Below, in pieces: positions 1 through 5,516 of a DNA stretch of 5,701 nt. Both the position numbers and the translations under genes were made by a program. The stretch comes from Kosmotogaceae bacterium. GTDB lineage: Bacteria > Thermotogota > Thermotogae > Petrotogales > Kosmotogaceae. Location of the stretch: NCBI GenBank assembly GCA_003444085.1, contig DLVL01000074.1:19786-25486 (forward strand), written 5' to 3'. The notes beneath the pieces are model-generated. The model searched no databases. It was not told the origin of the DNA and worked only from the letters and a program-made list of their open reading frames with translations. The number at the start of each line of letters is the position of its first letter. Within the stretch, counting starts at the first letter, position 1.

Positions 1-1445
1 ATCCGTTGACGATGACCGAAGAGGACGCAGAAGAATGTCTCTGGCAAAACGATCACTATTCGGCGGTCGTAGAAGACGGGAAGATCATTATGAGACGCGA
101 AGGAGAACTGCTCGAGCTATTTCCCCAAGTTGTTCCTGACAGCGGGGATGAATACTCCTGTGACCTCAAAGGGACGATCGATCTTTCACCGATCTCTGCG
201 AAAGTCATCAAGCGAAGCGAAATATCATCAGAAATTGAACTGACCTTTGCTTCGAGCATGGCAGATATCACAATGCTAGTCACTTTTTCGGACCTGCCGA
301 CTGTTTCGATAGAGTTCTCTGTGAACGGTATTTCGCAAGGGTATGCAGTTCTCTTGACACTGAGAAAGTGCGGGAAACTACTCGCTGGCATGCCTTTTGA
401 CAGGATTGAGCGCCCCGAATATGTGTTTCTATCAAATCCGTCCGAGCTTCTGCAGCCATTTCTTGTTGCAGCCAGAGAGGTGGGCATATGCAATGTGTTT
501 CCGATGAAAGACTTTGTTTGCAGGGAGACCGATGTGTCGTCAGCTGCGTTAATGGCTGGAGGTATCTATAGCTATACTACTGAAAGATTTTCCGACAACT
601 CCCCTGAGGTTCCGGAGACCTCTATGATAGTCTCCAGGTCAGTCACATGGCTTGCAAAAGATGATATCTCCGGAAGAATCGGTGATGCAGGACCAGCAAT
701 GTATACACCTGGGGCTGCATGCAAGCGCAAAGTGATCTGGCCAATAGGGCTTTACTTCGGGGCTCCTGAAGAGTTCACCGTGCATAAATCATCATTTCTC
801 AACCCCCCTATCGTATTTCACAATAGGCTGGGCAATCACTGCGAAGGCTTATCCCTGTACGAAGGCGCGGGAGTTGAGGTCACCACGCTTTATGGCGTGC
901 CGGGTAGCGAAGAGGTCTTCTTGAGGGTTTTCAATCCTTCAGATTCGCCAGCTATTCTCGAGTTACGAGACGACTGGGTTGAGGTCTCCCCTACCGGGAA
1001 AGAGACGGGTAGATTTGATGGCATATTGAATGCCAAAGAAATCATAACTCTGAAAAAGAGAGATGCGATTCCCGGGAGACCTTCCAGGAACACCCCGCTT
1101 GCGGACTGTGTTGAGCTGGTCTATCCTGAAGTGGGGTGGTCTGTTTCCGAAGATCGTGCCATTGCAGAGGAAAAAACCTTGAACGAAATGAAAGCAAGTG
1201 CGGAGAGACTGGAAGAAGAAGCAAGAAGCGCAGAGGAAATAGCGCTGCATTCTGATGGGAAAGAGAAGCATAAGGCTCTTCTGGAAGCCTATAGCAAAAT
1301 GCGCAGAGCTCTTGAGTTGAGACTTTCGGTCATGCAGTTGACTGAAAGTGAAGAGACGGAAGCCCTTAAAGAGCTCTTTCTTGAACTGAACTCTCTGAGG
1401 ATAAAGCGAAGGACAGTTGAGTTCCTTCTTGCTACACTGAAGTAG
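1..1445 (+). CDS. GH38-family alpha-mannosidase, C-terminal part (5' end outside window)
   Basis: Partial gene: its frame (codons from base 3) is open to the left edge, and the first possible start (TTG at 6) has no visible ribosome binding site. Numbering from that TTG, 479 residues remain. Residues about 11-320 resemble the beta-sandwich half of glycoside hydrolase family 38: an 'ND.Y.. V..DGKI' opening (15-27), then 'SRSVTWLAKDD' and 'GDAGPAMYTPGAAC' (210-239), matching the family's 'RSVG.LSR.DL..R.G.AGP..PTPGAQC' block. 'EVFLRVFNPSD' (303-313) and 'LNAKEIITLKK' (341-351) match where these proteins usually end. The catalytic GH38 domain should lie upstream, so no active-site residues are visible. 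An extra tail follows: about 35 residues, then a charged helical, probably coiled-coil segment (386-479). GH38 enzymes hydrolyse alpha-mannosides and include E. coli MngB, which acts on phosphorylated mannosylglycerate. The next gene starts 20 bp after the TAG stop, so this is an operon with a solute-synthesis cassette. Release of mannose from mannosylglucosylglycerate is a contextual guess; general alpha-mannosidase is the alternative. Confidence 0.75.
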   Translation, partial: PLTMTEEDAEECLWQNDHYSAVVEDGKIIMRREGELLELFPQVVPDSGDEYSCDLKGTIDLSPISAKVIKRSEISSEIELTFASSMADITMLVTFSDLPTVSIEFSVNGISQGYAVLLTLRKCGKLLAGMPFDRIERPEYVFLSNPSELLQPFLVAAREVGICNVFPMKDFVCRETDVSSAALMAGGIYSYTTERFSDNSPEVPETSMIVSRSVTWLAKDDISGRIGDAGPAMYTPGAACKRKVIWPIGLYFGAPEEFTVHKSSFLNPPIVFHNRLGNHCEGLSLYEGAGVEVTTLYGVPGSEEVFLRVFNPSDSPAILELRDDWVEVSPTGKETGRFDGILNAKEIITLKKRDAIPGRPSRNTPLADCVELVYPEVGWSVSEDRAIAEEKTLNEMKASAERLEEEARSAEEIALHSDGKEKHKALLEAYSKMRRALELRLSVMQLTESEETEALKELFLELNSLRIKRRTVEFLLATLK

Positions 1446-1452
1446 ACAAAAC

Positions 1453-1460
1453 AGGAGGTG
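1453..1460 (+). promoter_or_regulatory. strong ribosome binding site for the GT-A glycosyltransferase gene
   Basis: AGGAGGTG lies 5 bases before the ATG at 1466, in the 20-bp gap after the mannosidase stop. It is close to a full anti-Shine-Dalgarno match and is the strongest site in the first operon, suggesting efficient translation of this enzyme relative to the last gene. Confidence 0.85.
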
Positions 1461-1465
1461 GCAGT

Positions 1466-2686
1466 ATGCCGAAAGCACTTGACCAGACGACTACCAGCAA
1501 ACTCTCAGAAGAGGGAAAGGGATTTGACCTTGTAGTAGGCATACCAAGCTACAATAACGCGTCAACAATTGAGCATGTGGTCAGAGTTTCCGCTGAGGGA
1601 CTCAAGAAGCATTTCAAAGGAAACGGGATGATTCTGAACTCCGATGGCGGCAGTTCTGATGGTACTCAGGAACGATTCATGGCTGTTGATACGGGGCAGG
1701 TTGGAAAGGTCAGTTTTTGTTATCATGGTGTGCCGGGAAAAGGCAGTGCACTTAGAGCGATACTTGAGGCTGCAAGAGAGTTAGAAGCAAAGGCAGTAGT
1801 CCTTCTTGATTCTGATCTCAGGAGTGTTGCACCATGGTGGCTGCAGCGTCTCGCTGCACCGATACTTGAACACGGAGCCAGCTACGTGACGCCGTACTAC
1901 CAGAGGCACAAATACGACGCGACAATTACCAACCATATCTGCTATCCACTGACCTCGTCTCTATATGGCAAGAAGATGCGTCAGCCTATTGGAGGCGATT
2001 TCGGTATTGGTCGAGAAATGATGGAGCGTTATCTTGACAAGCCCGAGGAGATCTGGCACAGTGATGTGGCACGCTTCGGCATTGATATATGGTTTACGAC
2101 ACTGGCGCTGTGTGAAGGTAGTGGGAATGTCCATCAGGCAGCGTTGGGTGCAAAAATACACGACGTGAAAGATCCGGGCAAGGAATTGGGCCCCATGTTC
2201 AGCCAGGTTGTCGGGACGCTCTTTGGGCTCATGGAAGTTTACCAGGACAGGTGGTTAAACACTGATCATATCATGGAGACCGCACCCATATACGGTGATC
2301 CCCCCGATGTCAGACCCGAGCCCGTCAATGTCGATCTTGAGAACCTCAAGGACGTCGCAAGAAATGGTATCGAGGAATATTGGGACTTCATTGCCACTGT
2401 TCTCGAAGAAGAACTGTGGAAAGAACTGCTTTCATCCAGAGAGAGCGGAGAGATCAATACCACCACCTGGACGAAGATAGTCTTTTCTTACGCTTGTGCG
2501 TACAGGAACCGGGATCTCAGGAAGATTCTCATAGAATCGCTCATTCCGCTTTACTTTGCCAGGGTAGCTTCATTTGTTTCGGAAACTGCGGAGCTCTCTG
2601 ATGATGAGGCGGAAGATGTTGTCGAAAGACAGCTGGAACTCTTCAAGGATTCCCTCGGTTATCTAAGGGAGAGGTGGAAGCAGTGA
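1466..2686 (+). CDS. ggs: GT-A glycosyltransferase, probable glucosylglycerate synthase
   Basis: Complete 406-residue cytosolic protein with no signal peptide or membrane segment. It has the hallmarks of an inverting-looking GT-A fold as used by the retaining GpgS/MGS/Ggs group: 'GIPSYNN' (25-31), 'NSDGGSSDGT' (58-67), 'GKGSALRAI' (91-99) and the metal-binding DxD motif 'LLDSDLRS' (113-120, Asp115 and Asp117). 'QPIGGDFGI' (173-181) and 'GIDIWFT' (205-211) correspond to the acceptor and catalytic segments of Rhodothermus mannosylglycerate synthase. 'KIHDVKDPG' (230-238) supplies the likely third metal ligand, His232. Residues about 285-406 form a helical C-terminal region, as in that enzyme. 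Ggs makes glucosylglycerate from an NDP-glucose and D-glycerate in one step, without a phosphorylated intermediate. I prefer Ggs because a MggS-like gene follows two genes downstream and no phosphatase is seen; GpgS (using 3-phosphoglycerate) or mannosylglycerate synthase remain possible. The start is fixed by a strong ribosome binding site. The stop overlaps the next gene's start by 4 bp. Confidence 0.75.
   Translation: MPKALDQTTTSKLSEEGKGFDLVVGIPSYNNASTIEHVVRVSAEGLKKHFKGNGMILNSDGGSSDGTQERFMAVDTGQVGKVSFCYHGVPGKGSALRAILEAARELEAKAVVLLDSDLRSVAPWWLQRLAAPILEHGASYVTPYYQRHKYDATITNHICYPLTSSLYGKKMRQPIGGDFGIGREMMERYLDKPEEIWHSDVARFGIDIWFTTLALCEGSGNVHQAALGAKIHDVKDPGKELGPMFSQVVGTLFGLMEVYQDRWLNTDHIMETAPIYGDPPDVRPEPVNVDLENLKDVARNGIEEYWDFIATVLEEELWKELLSSRESGEINTTTWTKIVFSYACAYRNRDLRKILIESLIPLYFARVASFVSETAELSDDEAEDVVERQLELFKDSLGYLRERWKQ
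2671..2677 (+). promoter_or_regulatory. ribosome binding site that selects the GTG start at 2683
   Basis: GAGGTGG sits 5 bases before GTG 2683, with nearly the same layout as the site before the gene at 1466. The earlier in-frame GTG at 2674 lies inside this motif and would have only a weaker AAGGGA three bases further upstream of it. The 2683 start also gives the usual 4-bp GTGA stop/start overlap. Confidence 0.7.
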
Positions 2687-3513
2687 TTCTTTCAAGAATA
2701 CAGGGAGTCTTTGAAAGCCTGAGCGAGTCTGAGAAGCTCGCAGCTCGCTACATAACAGAAAGACCCGATGACGTTATTCATTACAGCATAACAGAATTCG
2801 CAAGGTTCAGCGGTTCCAGTGAGGCGACGATATATCGAATGTGTAAGAAGCTCGGCTTCAATGGGTATCAGCAATTCAAGATTGCGCTTGCCCGTGAGGT
2901 TAGCTTTCCCGCTGAAGCGGTTGTTCAAACCCCGGGTAAACAGACCACCGGAGACGTAGTCAGAGGGATATTTGCGGAGAACATCAACCTGATAGGAAGG
3001 ACCAAAGAAGTGCTGGAGGCCGAGACCATTGAAGAGGTCATAGACATGATCCTCGACGCCACTTTTGTTCTCTTCTTTGCGGTCGGAAGATCAGCCCCTA
3101 TAGCCGTCGATGGTTCCCTGAGATTCTCATTACTGGGAATACCTTCAGCATCGTATACTGACCCTCATGCTCAGGTAATGGTTGCCTCAGGACTCAAGGA
3201 AACAGACCTGGTGATAGGAGTTAGTCATAGTGGGATGATACGTGACCTTGTCAAATCCATAGAAGTTGCCAGGGACTCCGGTGCCAAGACTGTTGCAATA
3301 ACCGCGGGGATTGATTCTCCAATGACAAAGCTCGCAGACGCCGTGCTTTACTGTGGAACGACTACAAAGGGTCCCAGCTATCTTGTCACGAACAGGATAG
3401 GTGAACTCGTAATCGTGGATATTCTTTACAAGTTGCTTATGCTGAAAACTGGTTCTGAAATCAAACCTCACTTCGAAAACCTCAGCGAAGTGTTGAAGCC
3501 CAAGAGATTCTGA
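2683..3513 (+). CDS. RpiR/MurR-family transcriptional regulator (HTH + SIS)
   Basis: Complete 276-residue protein, the normal length for the RpiR family. The N-terminal HTH_6 domain (about 1-75) begins 'MILSRIQGVFESLSESE' and carries the recognition-helix region 'SGSSEATIYRMCKKLGF' (43-59) followed by 'GYQQFKIALARE'. The C-terminal SIS (sugar isomerase) domain spans about 115-255, with 'FFAVGRSAPIA' (131-141), the phosphosugar-binding serine loop 'IGVSHSGMIRD' (178-188) and 'AITAGIDSPMTKLADAVLY' (205-223). SIS regulators bind phosphorylated sugars and repress or activate nearby sugar genes. Here the gene lies between the two glycosyltransferase genes, overlapping the first by 4 bp and ending 1 bp before the next, so it is co-transcribed and probably controls its own operon. 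The effector cannot be read from sequence; a hexose phosphate on the route to GDP-mannose or NDP-glucose is a reasonable guess. An alternative GTG start at 2674 would add three residues. Confidence 0.88.
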   Translation: MILSRIQGVFESLSESEKLAARYITERPDDVIHYSITEFARFSGSSEATIYRMCKKLGFNGYQQFKIALAREVSFPAEAVVQTPGKQTTGDVVRGIFAENINLIGRTKEVLEAETIEEVIDMILDATFVLFFAVGRSAPIAVDGSLRFSLLGIPSASYTDPHAQVMVASGLKETDLVIGVSHSGMIRDLVKSIEVARDSGAKTVAITAGIDSPMTKLADAVLYCGTTTKGPSYLVTNRIGELVIVDILYKLLMLKTGSEIKPHFENLSEVLKPKRF

Positions 3514-3514
3514 T

Positions 3515-4852
3515 ATGAGAATCGGGCTCGTTCACTTCAGGTCGGGCGAAAAAGACGGTGTTTCTCTTGAGATGGAGAAATGGGAAACCGTCCTGAGAAG
3601 ACGCGGACATGATGTGAAGTATGTTAGTGGTTCTCTTGGGGGTAAAGCGGGTTATGAGATCCCTGAGATGACTTATGATGCTCAAGAGAATGCAGAACTC
3701 CATGAACACTGCTTTTCGGAGCTGAAGATTCCTGAATCCGAACTCAAGAGAAGAATTGAAGAATACTCTGATTCCATAGAGAAGCGCTTGCTCAGGGATT
3801 TCGAAGAGTGGCAACCAGAACTACTCATTGTAAACAACATCTGGTCCCTTGGGCATAACCTCGCTGCCGCAATGGCAATCAGAAGATCCGTGGAGAAATC
3901 GGGAATAAGAGCCGTTGGCGTTCATCACGACTTCTACTGGGAACGCAAGAGATTTGCGAACCCTACCTGTGATTTTGTGGAGCAGCTTCTGCACGAGAAC
4001 TGTCCGCCCTCACACGTGGCAATAGAACACGTAACGATTAACTCACTAGCCCAGAAAGAATTGCAGGACCGAAAGAATCTTGAGTCAAGAGTAATCCCCA
4101 ATGTCTTCTACTTTGACCAGGAGCCTTGGGAGAGAGATGCTTTCAACATGGACATGCGTTCAAGACTTCATATTGGGGAAACAGACCTTGTGTTTCTTCA
4201 GGCAACGAGGATTGTTGAACGTAAAGCCATAGAAATGGCGATAGATTTCGTATCATATTTTTCGAAAGTCCATCTCGATGGTATTAGAGGAAAGACATTA
4301 TACAACGGTAGATCTGTCGATGATCATTCAAGGGCCATCATTTGTCTTGCGGGATCTCCTGAGCAGGAGAGCATGGATTACAACAACAGGATACACCACT
4401 TTGCTCTTGCCAGGGATGTAAGGCTTGTCGATGCTTACGAGATCGTGAACGCAGTACGTTCTCTGGTTCCTGAAAAGAGATATGGTCTCTGGGATGCTTA
4501 CACAATGGCAGACTTCTTCACTTACACCAGTGTTATCGAGGGTTGGGGGAATCAGTTCCTTGAAGCGATATTTGCCAGATTGCCTGTCATTGTCTTCGAG
4601 TACCCCGTGTTTAAGAACGATATCGCTCCACTGGGTTTCTGGACCTTCTCCCTGGGAGATCAATTTTCAGAGCACAATGAGTTGCTGCATGTTCCTCAGG
4701 AAAGAATCGAACAAGAGGCAAGTAAGTTCTCCAGGGAAATCGTTAGAAGGGATTTCGTGAAGCAAAAGCTGAGCGATAACTTCGAAATAGGCTCAAAACA
4801 CCTCTCACTGAAAGCACTTGAGAAACATCTTCTCGAACTTCTGAAATACTGA
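3515..4852 (+). CDS. mggS: GT4-like glycosyltransferase, probable mannosylglucosylglycerate synthase
   Basis: Complete 445-residue GT-B fold protein, predicted cytosolic. The N-terminal Rossmann half opens 'MRIGLVHFRSGEKDGVSLEM' and contains 'HHDFYWERKRF' (137-147), an acceptor-side segment I associate with this subfamily. The hinge has 'IPNVFYF' (194-200). The donor-binding half has 'LQATRIVERKAIEMAID' (228-244), where Arg232 and Lys237 are the usual diphosphate-binding pair. 'LAGSPEQE' (278-285) follows, then 'EGWGNQFLE' (342-350), the EX7E motif of retaining GT4 enzymes (Glu342, Glu350). MggS transfers mannose from GDP-mannose to glucosylglycerate, giving mannosylglucosylglycerate, an osmo- and thermoprotective solute of Thermotogota. 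MggA, which acts on the 3-phosphorylated form, is a related alternative; the Ggs-like neighbour and the absence of a phosphatase favour MggS. The ATG is 1 base after the regulator's stop, with only a weak AAGAG (3502-3506) ahead of it, so translation is probably coupled to the upstream gene. This is the last gene of the operon. Confidence 0.72.
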   Translation: MRIGLVHFRSGEKDGVSLEMEKWETVLRRRGHDVKYVSGSLGGKAGYEIPEMTYDAQENAELHEHCFSELKIPESELKRRIEEYSDSIEKRLLRDFEEWQPELLIVNNIWSLGHNLAAAMAIRRSVEKSGIRAVGVHHDFYWERKRFANPTCDFVEQLLHENCPPSHVAIEHVTINSLAQKELQDRKNLESRVIPNVFYFDQEPWERDAFNMDMRSRLHIGETDLVFLQATRIVERKAIEMAIDFVSYFSKVHLDGIRGKTLYNGRSVDDHSRAIICLAGSPEQESMDYNNRIHHFALARDVRLVDAYEIVNAVRSLVPEKRYGLWDAYTMADFFTYTSVIEGWGNQFLEAIFARLPVIVFEYPVFKNDIAPLGFWTFSLGDQFSEHNELLHVPQERIEQEASKFSREIVRRDFVKQKLSDNFEIGSKHLSLKALEKHLLELLKY

Positions 4853-4856
4853 ACAG

Positions 4857-4875
4857 ACAGCTTCTTCGAAGCTGT
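4857..4875 (+). other. perfect 8-bp inverted repeat (hairpin) just after mggS
   Basis: ACAGCTTC (4857-4864) and GAAGCTGT (4868-4875) pair perfectly around a 3-base TTC loop, starting 4 bases after the mggS stop. There is no T-run after it, so on its own it is not a classical terminator. It may protect the 3' end of the mRNA or act together with the next hairpin. Confidence 0.6.
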
Positions 4876-4877
4876 GG

Positions 4878-4911
4878 ACCTGTTGTGATGTATGTGTGCG
4901 CAACAGGTTTT
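4878..4911 (+). terminator. probable Rho-independent terminator of the GH38-ggs-rpiR-mggS operon
   Basis: ACCTGTTG (4878-4885) pairs perfectly with CAACAGGT (4901-4908). A G-T and a G-C pair can extend the stem inward to 4887/4899, leaving an 11-base loop. The 3' arm runs directly into a short T tract (4908-4911, TTTT). The stem is only moderately GC-rich and the T tract is short, so termination may be partial. Its place between two operons supports the call. Confidence 0.5.
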
Positions 4912-4920
4912 CAGGTGTGA

Positions 4921-4929
4921 TGATATCAT
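4921..4929 (+). promoter_or_regulatory. possible extended -10 promoter element for the second operon
   Basis: TGATATCAT contains a TGN extension followed by TATCAT (4924-4929), which differs from TATAAT at two positions. It lies 24 bases before the next gene's GTG, which would leave a short leader holding the ribosome binding site. No good -35 is seen; GCAACA (4900-4905) at an 18-base spacing matches only three positions. The element also lies in a 10-base palindrome (4920-4929), so it could instead be part of an operator or chance. Confidence 0.3.
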
Positions 4930-4940
4930 TGAACAAAGGC

Positions 4941-4947
4941 AGGTGAT
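4941..4947 (+). promoter_or_regulatory. ribosome binding site for the PK-C domain gene
   Basis: AGGTGAT lies 5 bases before GTG 4953, supporting that GTG as the start. No start codon occurs in the two in-frame codons just upstream. Confidence 0.7.
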
Positions 4948-4952
4948 TTGTT

Positions 4953-5516
4953 GTGCATTTGTTCGACAAGCCAGGAGAGCAAAACACGGATAAGACTCTG
5001 GAAATTGCATTTGAAAGGGCAACAAAAGATGGATTGAAACACGTTATCGTTGCCTCGACAAGAGGAATTGTTGCTGAGAAGGCTTTGAAAACAGTTCCCG
5101 ATGGCATCACTCTTGTCGTTGTGACGCATTCTGTTGGTTTCAGAGAACCAGGAGCAGATGAGTTCAGCAGTGAGATAAGAGAGGCTTATGCCGGAACCAG
5201 GCACCATATTCTTACAGCCACGCACCTGTTCAGAGGACTTGAGGGGTATTTGACAAAGCAGTTCAGCGGGGCATATCCACCTCAGGTATTTGCGACAGCC
5301 CTCAGGATGTTCGGTGAAGGGACTAAGGTAGCATATGAGATTGCCATGATGGCCGCAGATGCGGGACTCGTGCCCATTGACAGTTGGGTAATCTCATGTG
5401 GCGGAACTGGGCGAGGTCTGGACACCGCCTATATTCTGAAGCCCTGTAATACAACCGATCTACGCAGATTCAGATTTGGTGAACTGCTGGCAATCCCTTC
5501 GGAGTACCAACGTTGA
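4953..5516 (+). CDS. standalone pyruvate kinase C-terminal-like (PK_C) domain protein
   Basis: Complete 187-residue protein that resembles only the C-terminal alpha/beta (allosteric) domain of pyruvate kinase; the catalytic barrel and its active-site residues are absent. Visible family features are the first beta strand and loop 'HVIVASTRGIVAEKAL' (30-45), the helix 'FGEGTKVAYEIAMMAADAGL' (120-139), and the glycine-rich loop with following strand 'CGGTGRGLDTAYILKP' (149-164). In pyruvate kinases this domain binds phosphorylated effectors. Free-standing versions occur in bacteria and archaea, but I know of no established function. It is not a broken pyruvate kinase, since it has its own GTG start, a good ribosome binding site and an intact frame. 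The stop overlaps the TTG start of deoB by 3 bp, so the two are translationally coupled. A role in sensing or binding a pentose phosphate is a contextual inference only. Confidence 0.8.
   Translation: MHLFDKPGEQNTDKTLEIAFERATKDGLKHVIVASTRGIVAEKALKTVPDGITLVVVTHSVGFREPGADEFSSEIREAYAGTRHHILTATHLFRGLEGYLTKQFSGAYPPQVFATALRMFGEGTKVAYEIAMMAADAGLVPIDSWVISCGGTGRGLDTAYILKPCNTTDLRRFRFGELLAIPSEYQR
5501..5504 (+). promoter_or_regulatory. ribosome binding site that supports the TTG start of deoB
   Basis: GGAG lies 8 bases before TTG 5513, inside the end of the preceding gene. The next in-frame ATG is 19 codons further on and would cut away the metal-binding Asp, so the TTG is preferred. Confidence 0.6.

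Noticed and set aside
56..493. Minus-strand open frame of 145 codons inside the mannosidase gene
   Set aside because: Serine-rich, low-complexity translation typical of the antisense of a coding region; the + strand has family motifs over the same bases.
963..1478. Long minus-strand open frame opposite the end of the mannosidase gene
   Set aside because: It runs antisense to a well-supported coding frame, its product has no recognisable domain, and no ribosome binding site or operon context supports it.
2674..2682. Earlier GTG start (2674) for the RpiR gene
   Set aside because: This GTG lies inside the GAGGTGG ribosome binding site that serves GTG 2683, and family members typically begin near the 'MILSRI' seen from 2683. 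The difference is only three residues.
4884..4922. Direct repeat TGTGATG (4884-4890 and 4916-4922) as a CRP-like or other operator
   Set aside because: The copies are short, 32 bases apart, without the TCACA partner half-site, and the first lies in the terminator stem-loop. Chance is the simpler explanation.
4953..5516. PK_C-like gene as a truncated pyruvate kinase pseudogene
   Set aside because: The domain is complete, with its own ribosome binding site, start and stop, and it is coupled to deoB. No remnant of a pyruvate kinase barrel is seen upstream, where hairpins and the previous operon's end lie instead.
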